Source: Pontederia crassipes (taxonomy: Eukaryota > Streptophyta > Magnoliopsida > Commelinales > Pontederiaceae). From it: DNA of 64,000 bases. The notes below the pieces were generated by a model. That model was not told the origin of the DNA. It worked only from the letters and a program-made list of their open reading frames with translations, and searched no databases. The stretch is taken from positions 58,061,146 through 58,125,145 of the forward strand of contig CM060193.1 of the NCBI GenBank assembly GCA_030549335.1, read 5' to 3'. Positions 44,642 to 57,842 of this stretch are shown one piece after another; position 1 is the first letter of the stretch; every line of letters begins with the position of its first letter. A program made the position numbers and the translations under genes.

Positions 44642-47600
44642 TGTTAAGTACAATGGCATAATAGAAGACGATGACAATTATTATTATTGTTGTTGTTGTA
44701 GTAAATAATATTTTTATCAAGAGAAGATTGAATAGAACGTAAACAAATAAATAATTTATTAATTATCATATCTACAGAAGGCTTTCGGTGTTCAACGTTA
44801 TTAACATCAGACTAATCTGAAACTAAGGTGAAAGAGCGATAAATATGCAATCTCCTGGCAAAAATGGTGACTCCAAGGATCGAATCTACTAATCGGTTGT
44901 CCCAACTAATTTTAGTTTTTTATTGTTGCTATTTGATCTTAATGTGTAAATTTGTGAAATAAAAAGGAAACTGCAAAAACTGGTTTTGGGCTCCCATGTT
45001 TAAGGTCCAGGCCCAAGGAAATGAGGAGTACAGATGGAGTTAAAAAGAAAATTAATTTATTTTGTTTTAATTTTTCTAACGAATTATTCAAAAGTCAAAT
45101 AGTTTTAATTGACGTAAAAGAAAGGTCAATGTGATTAAATTTTGAAAACTTTCATTTTTTATCAATTAAACCCTAAAGATTCTGTGACAAACTGAGAATG
45201 TAGTATTAATAATACGTGCTTTGTGTTAGTAGTCTCAACATGCTGCTAATTCATTCTTTTCCACATATTATTTGCATTATCAAGGACAATAATGCACCAT
45301 GATCTTAATTTAATACTGTAATTAAATTAATATCAAGCACTACAACATTTAGATTCGTTGTATTTGCCAAAAGTCAAACAACTCTGTCTCTGCCAACACG
45401 AATCATAAACAATTTTTTGTTGGACCAAAAAATTAGTACGAACTTATCAATGCATAATAATTGACGTTGTGATTTGTTCACTAATCAATTGACTAATCAT
45501 ATCTCCATTAGTAATTAACTAATGGTCTGACTTCACTCAAATAGTGGAATCTCATATTAATGTCCTTGATGCCTATTTCATTTGTGCATTTAAAACTTGT
45601 TCTAGCCAAAACTTTTGACATATGTATGTAAAAATGGGTCAATAGCAAATTGTTTTTGTATTTATACCTCCAAAAAAAGTTGATTATTAAATGAAGTAAA
45701 TGTGAGTGTACTCACATGCTTCACTTTATTTTCTAAGTCTAAAGCATCTCTTTCCATAGAGCAAAAAAAAGGTGTAGCACAATATAATATTTATTTATTC
45801 CTAACTTAATATTATTGTTGTATATCAATCGAATAATGGTGGTCTTATTAAAGCCATATATGTAATACTGTTTTCACTCGCCAAAATAGTTCAATAATTA
45901 CTAAGTATATTTGGTTAGACAATTAGCATAGTCGTATTATAAGATTGGCGAAAACTAGCAATATTGAATTTAATTCATAAAGCCAATTAACTTAATCAAG
46001 AAAATGTATTTTTTTATTTTAAGTATGAATTAATTAAGCGATAATAATCATCTCGGAATTATTCAAAGAAAGAAATTCAATGATTACTCGTTATAACATA
46101 TCAAGTATATAAATGTTCTACCAACGTTGAATTAATTTAAACTCCCAAAGATAGAACTAGGGGTGAAAGCAGTTCGGGTTGGATCGAATTTTCGATCAAA
46201 AAAAATTAACATTTACTTTTTAGGTTGGTTTTTAAAAGTAAAAAATATCATCTTAAAACTATTTTGAAAAAATAAAAATCACTCTCTAGTGGGTCAATTT
46301 TTTAAATGATTTTTTTGAGGCCCTACTTTTATATAATTATATTTTAAATATATGTAATAAATTAAAAACAATATAAAAATATAAATTTTGTATTAAATAT
46401 AAAAATATGCTACTAAAATTTTAAAGTTATTAAATCAATAATGTGATAGAAAAGTATAAAATTTTATACAAATATATTATATTTATAACAAAAGAATTGA
46501 TAATATATGAATTAATTATATAAATAAAAATAAACTCCATGAACCAATATAATTTTTTTTGGCGGGCCTTTAATTATAGCGTTTGGATTTTAATTTATTA
46601 AAAATCATCATAAATTATATTTGGATTCCTAATTTTTTATTTTTTCGATTCAATTTTTTCAGATCGAATGGATTTTTGGGTTGATCGAGTTTTTTTCTTA
46701 TTCCCTTAGATATAACAATAATGATGTATTTATTTACCAGCAATTTTTCTTTTTAAATTAATAAAAAATTATATGTCAATTTATTTTATTAGTTAAATAG
46801 AGAATTTGGACAAGGTTATTCCATTATTTGATGTTTGTAATCCGGACACTTAAATAAAATATATCTAATTCAACTCTCACAATTTATTGAATTTTAAATG
46901 ACATTATTTGTTGTCAAAATTAAATCAAATAAACATATATTATTTCATTTAAAATTATAGGATTAACTTAATAATTAAGTATAATGGTTAAGTTAATTAA
47001 AATAAGAGATAAGCATTTTATATGAAAATATAAAGCGGAATGTTTTACGTACTCATTAACTTCAAAAAAAATTATATTTATTGTGAAATAACTAGTGATG
47101 GAAGCACAAGATCCGGTAGATTAGAAGGAAGAAAGTGAGGAGCCCATAGAATTGCAAAAGGAGAGAAAGGAATGAATTGAAAATTGAACCCTAAAAGATT
47201 AAACAAATGAAGTGAGATAACAAATAATAATAATATATTGATGCAAATTTCCTTCCTTGAGAGGAGTTGCATGGAGTCAATCAATTCAATCCCATTTGGG
47301 GCAGCCACAACGAGACGAAGCGTGCGGTCAATTACTTGGTGGTGGAGGGGATCAATTACATAAGTTCAAGCAAAGTAATTGGCATAAATTATATATTAAT
47401 GTTATTTAATTATGTCTTTCTACTTCTTTGTTTGGGAGCAAATTCCCAAGCAATTGAGTTGGAACAAGCACTAATTTAGAAATCGCAATTTGGATGGATG
47501 CACAAATTATACAAGTTGACACTTGAGATCCGCAATGTGTGTGTGAGAGAGAGAGAGAGAGTTCAATTAGGGGGAGAAAGAGACCAAACGCAAGTTGTGT

Positions 47601-48009
47601 TGAAACTTTTCCAAAGTTAACAACTCGAATCCAATACAAATCGCCACCACCCGCTACATGCATGCATGTTCCTTCCTTTCTACCTTCTTTCAATCAACTG
47701 AGCAATTACAATTTGATGATCAATTTGGACAAAGCCGAGTCAAATCCCCTATTTCCATATTGAATGCTATTTTGTTTCCAAATGCAAGGTAAAATCTAAA
47801 ATCAACATATAACATATATGTCAAGAGAGATATGAAAAAGAAAACACGTGAATTTATGAAAATCGTTTCTAACTTCATTATATATAAAAAAGAAAAAACA
47901 TATGAATTTATGAAAATCTCATATATAATAAATGTCATTTCTAACTTCTTTTGGTTCATTCAAGACTCCGGTCATATATATAATTTTATATTAGAGAGAG
48001 AGGGGGGGA
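44642..48009. other. Intergenic, AT-rich
   Basis: No gene or bounded element is recognised. The frames at 47078-47763 are short and without family resemblance. A GA run near 47545-47560 and generic AT-rich DNA fill the rest. Confidence 0.5.
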
Positions 48010-49187
48010 TATTAAGGGTGCATATACACTTAGGTGCGTACCGGTGCATTACATCTTGTCCGTTCGATCTGCATTCAACGTCTAGGATGAGATGGGGCTG
48101 AACCGGCCGCCCAGCGTGTTAGGGGGCGGTTCACTTCATTCCAAGCCATTGCATCCCTCCTCGGCATTCCGTCGTTGTGGGTCAACCGACCGGCAATCGA
48201 GGCACGCATCAACGTCAGCATTCCGTCGCCGGCGCAGCAGCGAGGGCGTCGAAGCCCTCCCTTTCACGCTCGTCAGAGTAGCAAAAAAAAGGGGCGTCGG
48301 CCCCCTCTACGACCTCACCGACGAGGTTGTAGAGGGGGGACGATGCCCCCCTTTTGCGATCATTGGTGTGGCAAAAAAAAGAGGGCGTCGGCCCCCTCTA
48401 CGACCTCACCGGTGAGGTCGTAGAGGGGGGACGACGCCCCCTTTTGCGATCGCCGGCGCAGAAAAAAGGGGGCATCAGCCCCCTCTGTGACCTCATCGGC
48501 GAGGTCGTAGAGGGGGTCGATGCCACCCTTTCACGCTCGTTGGCACGACCGCAAGAGGGGGGCGTCGCCCCCCACCCCACCCCACCTCGCCTCTCATGCT
48601 CGCTGGCACAACAGTAGAAAGTTGGGTGTCAGCTCCCTCTGCAACCTCACCAGCGAGGTCGCAAAGGGGACAGCGTCCCCCTTTTGCGCTCGTCAGGAAA
48701 AAGAGGAGTGAGATCACATAGGGTGGGCGATGCCCCCTTTTCGCACATGCCGGCACGGCCGCAAGAGGGGGGCATCCCCCCCCCCACCTCGCCTCTCATG
48801 CTCGCCGACGTGACAACAAAAAGGGGGGTGTCGGCCCCTTCTACGACCTCACCAGCGAGATTGTAGAGGGGGGGCGACGACCCCTTTTCGTGCTCACCAG
48901 CGCGACAACAAAAAGAGGGGTTTCGCTCTCTCCGATAAGGCATCGAAGAGGGGGGCCAACGCCCACCCATCCCCCCCCCCCCCCCACTCCTCCCTCTTTT
49001 ACGTTGCCGCGCCGGCGAGTGGGAGAGAGGACGCCGAGATCACCTCATCGGAGGACGTCGAGTTTTGCGACAATAGAGAATCGGCGGGGGAGAGAGACGA
49101 CCCAGACTATGAACCACAATTGAACCGAACGACCCAACACGATGTAATCCCAGTTGTTGAACTCTGATCGGATGTGAATTGTATGCA

Positions 49188-49190
<3 letters not shown>
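48010..49190. mobile_element. Non-autonomous TIR DNA transposon, copy A
   Basis: The left end tattaagggtgcatatacac matches the left end of copy B. The two share the whole body: gtgcattacatcttgtccgt, a GC-rich hairpin array, and the right part with gatgtaatcccagttgttga. The array repeats a unit of roughly 95 bp in which ccccctctacgacctcacc pairs with its reverse complement ggtgaggtcgtagaggggg, separated by A runs. The outer right terminus seen in copy B is lost and replaced by an AT dinucleotide run. No transposase is encoded; the many short frames are by-products of the GC repeats. Confidence 0.75.

Positions 49191-49238
<48 letters not shown>
49191..49238. repeat. (AT)n microsatellite between the two TIR elements
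   Basis: About 24 AT units lie exactly where the right terminus of copy A should be. Confidence 0.95.
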
Positions 49239-49240
<2 letters not shown>

Positions 49241-49255
49241 AGAGAGAGAGGGGGG

Positions 49256-50338
49256 TATTAAGGTGCATACACACTTAGGTGCATACCGGTGCATTACATC
49301 TTGTCCGTTCGATCTGCATTCAACGTCTACGATGAGATGGGCCTTGAATTGGCCCCCAGCGCGTTAGGGGCGGTTCACTTCATTCCAAGCCATTGCATCC
49401 CTCCTCGGCATTTCGTCGTTGTGGGTCAATCGATCGGTACTCGAGACACGCGTCAACGTCAGCATTCCGTCACCGGCGAGGCAGTGAGGGCGTCGAAGCC
49501 CTCCCTTTCACGCTCGTCAAAGTAGAAGAAAAAAAAGGGGGCGTAAAAAAATAGAGGGCATCGGCCCCCTCTGCAACCTCACTGGTGAGGTCGTAGAGGG
49601 GGGACGACGCCCTCTTTTGCGATCGTCGGCGTGGAAAAAAAAGGGGGCCCTCTGCGACCTCACCGGCGAGGTCGTAGAGGGGGTTGACAACACCCTTTTG
49701 CACTCGTTGGCACGACTGCAAGAGGGGGACGTCGCCCCCCACCCCACCCCACCTCGCCTCTCACGCTCACTGGCGCAACAATAGAAAGGAGGGTGTCAGC
49801 TCCCTCTGCAACCTCACCGGCGAGGTCGCAGAGGAGACGACGTCCCCCTTTTACGCTCGTCAACGTGACAGTAAAAAGAGGAGTGAGATCGCAGAGGGTG
49901 GCCGATGCCCCCCCCCCACCACCACCCTCGCCTCTCATGCTCACCGACGTGACAACAAAAAGGGGGGTGTCGGCCCCCTCTACGACCTCATCGGCGAGAT
50001 TGTAGAGGGGGGCGACGGCCCCTTTTCGTGCTTGTCAGCGCAACAACAAAAAGAGGGGTTTCGCTCTTTCCGATGAGGCATCGAAGAGTGGGGCCAACGC
50101 CCACCGACCCCCCTTTTACGTTGTCGCGCCGACGAGTGGGAGAGAGGACGCCGAGATCACCTCATTAGAGGACATCGAGTTTTGCGACAATGGAGAATCG
50201 GCGAGGGAGAGAGACGACCCAGACTATGAACCACAATTGAACCGAACGGCCCAGCACGATGTAATCCCAATTGTTGAACTCTGATCGGATGTGAATTGTA
50301 TGCACTTGTATGCACCTAATTGTGTATGCACCATAATA
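49256..50338. mobile_element. Non-autonomous TIR DNA transposon, copy B
   Basis: The left end tattaaggtgcatacacac and the reverse complement of the right end, tattatggtgcatacacaat, form imperfect terminal inverted repeats that continue through ttaggtgcatac. The body matches copy A with many substitutions and indels, including the GC hairpin array (about 49530-50100). The superfamily cannot be fixed because target duplications are hidden by AT and GA simple sequence on both sides. Confidence 0.78.
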
Positions 50339-50366
50339 TTCCTCATATATATGTGTGTGTATGGAG

Positions 50367-51010
50367 ATTAATATGGTGTAGCACACCTTAAGTGAAACTT
50401 GGTCCAATGCTTGCATCTAAGCATAGGATCCAATGGACGACTCAGATTACATCTCTCATATTAGAGTATTGGAGCTTCCTTTGCTTCCTCCCTTGATCGG
50501 TGGTGGACAATGCAGCAGTTGGCGTTAGTGGCAATGGTCAACGAGGGCTCCATGATGACAGATCTGGTTCGGCGATCGGCGATCGACGTGCGGGATCGGT
50601 CGAGGACTGACGCATTTGATGGGATTCGTGCTCGGCGGCGATCAAAGAGGAGAAGGATGCGACCGATTGGTTGCGGCAACACGCAAAAACACTGGAGGTT
50701 GCAGAGGTCGTGGTGATTATATAATCGATGTTGTCCGCTTGTAGAGGATCGTGGGGGGCGCTTGCGAGCGGCGACACTTGTGAGGGGAGGACGAGCGATC
50801 GTAGAGGTCAGCAATGGCCAACAGTAGTGGCAGCGCTTGGAGGAGAAGATCATGTAAGGAGGTGATTGGTGGCACCGGAGAAGAGAGAGAAGAGTGGAAG
50901 CGTGTGAGAAAAGAGTTAGAAAGAAAATCTGGACGGTAAATCTAAAATGAACCATTGAGATGAATGCGTTGCACCAAATTTCACCTAACGGAGTGTTACA
51001 CCCTATTAAT
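50367..51010. mobile_element. Third TIR element, different family
   Basis: The left end attaatatggtgtagcacac and the reverse complement of the right end, attaatagggtgtaacactc, form imperfect inverted repeats that continue through gtgaaacttggt / gtgaaatttggt. The body is GC-rich and unlike copies A and B. It begins only about 28 bp after copy B. No transposase is seen. Confidence 0.65.
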
Positions 51011-51399
51011 CATATATGTATATATACCCGAATAAGAGTATAGTTAATTATTCTAATTAATATTGGGAACCCAAAAAGGTGAACTCGGATTTATAGCTCC
51101 CGTTGACCACAGTTGTTAATTTTTTTAATTAATCAAATAGAAAATGTTTACGTACGTGCAAGCTTTTGGCCGTGAGATTCTACGTGACTAATTAGTTAAT
51201 TAAATTAAACTAACCTACCGCAATCTACTTCTAATATCGAGTTTCGATGCTTTGTGCCAGTTAATTAATGAGCAGTACTGATTTAATTAGAAGTTAATTC
51301 ATGTAGATGTACGGTGAGATAAGAGCACCTTCCATCATATCAGTTGTAATAATTAATTAATTGATCATGTACTCATCAAATTACTTGATAAGGCCGAAT

Positions 51400-51431
<32 letters not shown>

Positions 51432-53059
51432 CTTTTATTGAAAATCCCATATATCATATGAGACCAAACCTTATATATATATTCGATTAAACATTGCTTA
51501 GCTTTAAACTCTTTCTAGCATATATGATTAACTATTATATGGCGAAAATATGTATTAAGCACCTTGGCATAAATAAATTTAGAATATACAACTGTTGAAG
51601 AATTAATTTTGATGTAAAAGAAGAGATTAATGGGTGTAACAACCCCTTACATAAAACATTGTGTGTTTGGCAACAGGAATTGGACGCTGGTTTCACTTAC
51701 TTTCAATCCATTTCGTCAAATGATATGACATTTGACGAAATAGGAGACGAAACCAAGTTCCGAAAAAAAGGTCACGTCCCTGACCAGGCAATGTAGCAGG
51801 TTTTGCTTTTTTTTAGTTGACGTGTTAGCCTTTTTTTTCAATTTCATTTATTTATTTTTTCTCTCTTGTATCTTATAAAATAATTTATTTATTAAATATA
51901 AATTAATTTTTTATAATTTATTAATATAATATTATTTCTTACTTGTTATTTTATTAAAAATTAATATTTTACTACATATAATTTATTAAATAATTGATTT
52001 TTTATGTTTAAATAAAATATTTTTTAACAAAATTCTTTTAAACAGAATTTTTTATTTTTTATTTTGTTTTTATTAACAATATTTTATTTTATTTTTATAA
52101 TATTAATTTTATTTCAAAATCCACCAAAAATTAACCCATCACATTTACTTTTTCCTATCACATCAACTATTATATTCCTCATAATCAAATTTCACTCCAT
52201 CCAAACACAATTAGAACTACAGGAACTTGGTGGAACTCCAATTTTCATTGGAAAATGACCCTTCTGGAGGTCAAGTCATCCACTTTACATCTATGATTTG
52301 AATCAAAGCACACTCTCTCTCTTCTCTCTCTTGTACACACTCTCTTTCTTCTCTCTCTTGCCTGCCCCCACTCCTTGTCTCGCTGCAACTCCCTTCCTCT
52401 CCTCTGAGTGCTGCCGCCGGCACTTGTCGGCACCCGTTTGAGTGTTGAGCCCTTCCTCCATCCTTGCCCCTCCTAAGTGACAGCCCTTCCTCCGATCATC
52501 ATCCTACGAGCACCCCCAACCTTCTTATCGTTGTCCTCCCATCCGATCGTCGTTGTGGCACGCACAAACTTGACAATATGCAGGGGCTTGGATCGGTGAC
52601 GGTAAGCTCAGATTGACGGTGGCGGGCTCGAATCGATGACACACGGGCTCGATGATGTGCGGACTCGGTGCGGATCTAGATCGACGGCGGCGACGCGGAT
52701 CGAAGATGGGGTGAGGAGAGAGAAAGCATAGGGGAGGCGACAAAGGGAAGGCCCCCCAAAATTTTTTAGTTCCCTATAATATATATACTATTTATCTAGG
52801 AAAAATAGAAATATATGTATACTTCTATATACTTGGCTCCCCTATAAATCCACCCTGGCTCGACAACGATCTGAGGGAAGAGAGCGCGAGAGAGAAGAAG
52901 AAAAAATAATTCAAATAATTTTAAGCGTTGATGTAAAATGAATGGTAAAGATTTACATAATGTTTCATTCATGGGATGTCATACCTTATTAATTCCAAAG
53001 AAAATTAATATTTTTTCTACCTATGCAAGTGATATTATTAGGTGGATCATTTTTTTTTT

Positions 53060-53094
<35 letters not shown>

Positions 53095-53264
53095 GGATTT
53101 GTGATGAGAAGGGGGGCCATATCAGGCATGAATAAAAGATAAAAGATAAAAGATAAAAAAAAAGAAAAAGGTAGCGTTGCGTAGAGAAAAGATAAAAGAA
53201 AAAGTTTGCTGCCAATCAAATAGAAAGAAAGGGAAGGTTTTGAACGGTGAGGAGAGAGAGTTTG
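51011..53264. other. Intergenic with simple repeats and a poly-G run
   Basis: An AT run lies at about 51404-51430. A hairpin at about 51708-51745 has arms atttcgtcaaatg/catttgacgaaat. A GC-rich stretch (52370-52740) has no identifiable gene. An uninterrupted run of 30 G lies at 53063-53092, and aagataaa words recur four times near 53125-53160. Nothing coding is recognised. Confidence 0.5.
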
Positions 53265-53742
53265 TGTTAGAGTTGGTGAATACTTCAGGACCTTTTGTTT
53301 CTCACACCGGGTTCGCTCACGTGAGCTTAAGGGAATCTGAGTATTACCCAATTAGCAGTGCTGCTGACGTACGAACGAAAGGGGGGATTCGGGGGGCCCC
53401 GCCCCCCGACGGCGGTCCCGCTCGTCGGTGAGCGGGCGGGGGTTCGGGGGCAGCACCCCCGATACCTAGACGGATTTTGGAATTTTGTTTAGCCGGTCCG
53501 TGTGGTTCGAATTAGGTTTTTTCTCTGTTTGTTTGGGTTTTAAACCCGATTTGAAGCGGCTATTAATAGCCTAATTTTTGATGTAATCTGTGTGGCTGCT
53601 GTAAACCTAAACGATATAGTGGAACCTCTTTACAGGACGTAGCCCTCATCTCAAGGGTGAACTTGTGTAAATCCGTGTGTCTCCTCTATTTTTCTGCAAT
53701 CTCTCTGCGATCTTCTCTCCTTGTTCTCGACTTTTCCCATCA
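53265..53742 (+). repeat. 5' LTR of the copia element
   Basis: It starts tgttagagttggtgaata and ends ttttcccatca. A GC-rich hairpin-forming block (53390-53462) lies in it. The preceding bases gtttg pair with atttg after the 3' LTR as the likely 5-bp target duplication (one mismatch). Confidence 0.95.
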
Positions 53743-53744
53743 AT

Positions 53745-53756
53745 TGGTATCAAAGC
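53745..53756 (+). other. Primer-binding site of the copia element
   Basis: The sequence tggtatcaaagc lies two bases after the 5' LTR and differs at one position from the usual initiator tRNA-Met complement tggtatcagagc. Confidence 0.85.
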
Positions 53757-56700
53757 CAGGTTGTTCGAGGAATTAGGGTTTATTCGAGATGTCAGGAGGA
53801 TCGCGGATTGAGATAGAAAAATTTGATGGAACACGGTTTGATCTCTGGAAGATGAAGATGGAGGATCTCCTCTGTGATCGAGATCTTTGGAAGGAAATCG
53901 AGAAGGAGAGGCCAGGCGTGGAAGCGGTGAAGGTCGCGGATGGGGCGTCCTCCAGTCAGGCAAATCCAAAGGCGATCGAAGAGTGAGATCGGATTGATAG
54001 AAAGGCGAAGGGTTTGATTCGGCTTTGTCTCGCGGATTCAATTCTTACGAATGTGATGAGCGAACCTACAACCAGAGATCTATGGAGGAAGTTGGAATCC
54101 CTATATCAAAGTAAGTCACTAGTTAACAAGTTATTTCTGAGAAAGAAACTATACAATCTTCGGATGCATGAGGGTGACTCGTTCTCTACTCATCTTTATA
54201 ACTTTAACACGATGATCAGTCAACTTGTATCGATCGGTATTAATTTTCAAGATGATGATAAGGCAATAACATTGCTCTGTTCGCTGCGGATTCATGGGAC
54301 AATCTGATTGTCGTGATTGGTGACGGGATAAAGAACTTTCGTATGAAAGTGTATGTGCTGCCTTGTTATCAGAGGAAACACGAAGAAAGGGATCGGCAAG
54401 TTCTAGTAAAGAGGCGCTGACGGACAGAGGAAGTCAATCAGAAAGGAATCATAACCAGAGAGGGACCATATCCAAATCTCGTGGACGTTCGAAGAGTAGA
54501 GATAAGAAGGTGCAATGCTGGAGATGTCAAGAGTGGTGCCATTTGAAGCGGGATTGCAAAAACAAGCTGGTTCACAAGAAAGAAGGTGAGTCAACCTCGG
54601 ACAAAAAGGAGGCTGAGGCAGGAGATATGTATGTGGCTTCTGCATATATGGCACAGTCAGATAAGGATGTATGGCTCATCGATACTAGTGCTTCATACCA
54701 CATGACACCTCATAGACACTGGTTTTGTGAATATGAGGAGTATAATGGTGGGGATGTCATGCTCGGAGATGACACTACGGTTCAGATTATTGGACGTGAC
54801 AGGGTGAAGCTGAGGATGAATGATGGCACGGTAAAGACTCTACCAGATGTGATGCATATACCACTTATGAGCAGGAATTTATTATTTGTTGGTACAATGG
54901 CTGATTCGGATGTTATATTCAGTTGCGACAAGGATTCGTGCAAGATGATCAGAGAGTCTATTATGATTGCGCGAGGGGTTCGCTATGGCACATTGTACAA
55001 GTTGCTCGGAGATACTATATCTGTGGGCTGCGAATTTATTTCTGAAGAGGCCAAAGAAGATGAAGACAACACATCTATGTTGTGACATCAGAGATTAGGC
55101 CATATCAGTGAGAAAGGACTTTCTACTATAGCATCAAGTCAGATGGTAGAAGGAATTTCGGATTGTTCTGTGGGCTTCGGGTTCTGTGAACATTGCCTCC
55201 ATGGAAAACAGAACCGAGTCAGTTTTCAACACACAGGTTCAAGAGCAATCAAGATTCTCGAACTGATCCATAGTGATATTTTTGGACCAACTCCGACTCC
55301 ATCTATTGAAGAGTCCAGGTACTATGTCTCTTTCATAGATGATTTTTCGAGATACAGTTGGATTTATTTTATCAAAAATAAGACAGATGTATTCGATAAG
55401 TTTCGAGAATTTAAAGTTTTGGTGGAAAATCAATTGAGCAACAAGATCAAGGTCCTTCGTATAGATAACGGAGGCGAATTTTGTTCAGAGAAGTTTGAGC
55501 AGTTCTGCGTGGACAATGGTATTGCAAGGCAGAAGACAACTCCATATACACCTGAGCAGAATGGAGTAGCTGAAAGGTTAAATCGGTCACTCATAGAGAA
55601 GGCCAGATGTATGCTGAGTTGGGCTGGATTAGGGCAAGAGTTCTGGGCAGAAGCTGTTGCCACAGCAAACTATTTGAAGAATCACTCACCGACCTCATCA
55701 GTGAAGGATCGGACACCTTATGAGACAATGTTTGGGAAGAAGCCGAATTTGTCTCATGTTCGGGTGTTCGGATGTGACGCATATGTTCATATACCCAAGG
55801 AAAAGCGGGGTAAGCTTGACAGTAAGTCTGAAAAGAATATATTTGTCGGATACAAGGAATGGGCCAATGGCTATAAACTGTGGAATCCAAAGTCAATGAC
55901 TATTGTCTGCAGGAGGGATGTTATTTTCCGTGAATCACGTTCCCAAGTTGAATTTCAAAAAGGTGATGAACCTAAGAAAGTGGTAGTGCTTGAAGAAGAT
56001 TCTGAAACTTCAGAGGTGGTTGCACAAGATACTTCAGTTGAGTCTGCTCCAGAACCGGATTAAGAGGACTCGGTTAATGAAGTTGAAGATGCAGATTTAG
56101 ATGAATACTCAGATATTGGTACTACCATGCCAGTTCTCTGGAGATCGACACGAGAAAGAAGAGCACCTCTTAGATATTCTCTTAGTGCTCTGAGTTCGTT
56201 TCATGCTTTGAGCATCATCGGAGAAGAACCTAGTTCTGTAAAAGATGCAAGGTCTATGGATGATGCAAATCAGTGGGAGCTTGCTATGGCAGATGAAATG
56301 CAGTCACTGGATAAGAATGAAACATGGAGCTTGTGTAAATTGCCTAAGGATAGAAAAGCAATTGGTTGCAAATGGGTGTTCAAGCGAAAGCTGAAACCGG
56401 ATGGGTCTGTAGAGAAGTACAAGGCGAGGCTGGTAGCTAAAGGGTACTCTCAGGTTGAGGGAGTCGACTATGATGAAACTTTTTTCTCCCGTGGCGAAAA
56501 TGACTTCAATCAGACTTGTTCTATCTCTAGCAGCAGCATATAATCTTGAGGTAGAGCAGATGGATGTGAAGACCGCATTCCTTCATAGGGACTTGGAGGA
56601 AGAGATATATATGAGACAAACAGAATGTTTTGAGGTTCAAAGTAAAGAGAAGCTGGTGTGCAAATTGAAGAAGTCTCTGCATGAATTGAAGGAGTTACTA

Positions 56701-57842
56701 ATGATGTGGTACCAGAAGTTTGATACGTACATGCTCGAACTCAAGTTTGTACGTTCAGATTCAGATCATTGTGTTTATGTGAAAAGAGTTGGAGATCAGT
56801 TTGTCATTCTTACACTGTATGTGGATGACATGTTGCTGATTGTAAATAGTATGAAGATGGTGAATTCAGTGAAGGGTTTGTTGGCCAAGAAGTTTGAGAT
56901 GAAAGACTTGGGGCCAGCGAATTTTATTTTGGGTATGCAGATTAAAAGGGATCGTCAGAAGCGAAAGTTGTGGCTAGGACAGGAGAAGTACATAAAAGAA
57001 GTGTTGAAGAAATTTAACATGTCGGATTGCAAGCTAGTGGGTACTCCTATGTCTCTAGAATTCAAACTTTCTGCAGAGCAATGCCCGAAGATGGATGAAG
57101 AAGTCGAAGAGATGGACCGTGTGCCATATGCAAGTGCAGTGGGCAGTTTGATGTATGTCATGGTGTGGACGCGTCCAGATATAGCCCAAGCAGTGGGAGT
57201 CTTGAGTCAGTATATGTCTAACCTAGGCAGGGAACATTGGAATACTATCAAGAGAGTTTTCAGATACCTTCGTGGAACTTTAGATTTTACTTTGTGCTTT
57301 GAAGATGCGAGAAAAGGAAAGAGGCTTGATATTGTAGGCCATGTAGATGCTTATTGGGGTGGAGATATTGATAGTAGACGGTCCACTAGCAGATATATTT
57401 TTACATTATTTGTGGTTGTACTAAGTTGGATGAGCAAGAGACGAAGCGTGGTAGCACTTTTTTCTACAGAAGCTGAATATATGGCTCTTACTCATGCTGC
57501 AAAGGAGGTCATATGGCTACGACGGTTGTGCTTGGAACTCGAATTTGAGCAAGGTGTCATAGAGGTGAGATGTGATAATCAAGGTGCTATTTAGTTAGCT
57601 AAGAATCCTGCATTTCACTCACGCACAAAGCATATTGACATCCAATACCATTTTCATTCGGGAAAAGGTGGAAAAGAAAGATGTTCAGCTTTAAAAGGTT
57701 GATACAATAGAGAATAGTTCTGATTTTCTGACTAAAACAATTATAGGTGCAAAGTTCGAGTGGTGCTTTACTGCTATCGGATTGAAGAAGAATGTTGCTG
57801 GCAAGACTCTCATTGGTGTGAAGTATCCACCAAGTGAGAGAA

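Noticed and set aside
48092-50076. Many short frames on both strands
   Set aside because: They are by-products of GC-rich hairpin repeats in the TIR elements; none has a start context, domain or splice structure.
50461-50955. 164-aa minus-strand frame
   Set aside because: It lies inside TIR element C and has no recognisable motif.
52989-53351. 120-aa minus-strand frame with a proline run
   Set aside because: It spans the 30-base G run and simple repeats; there is no family resemblance.
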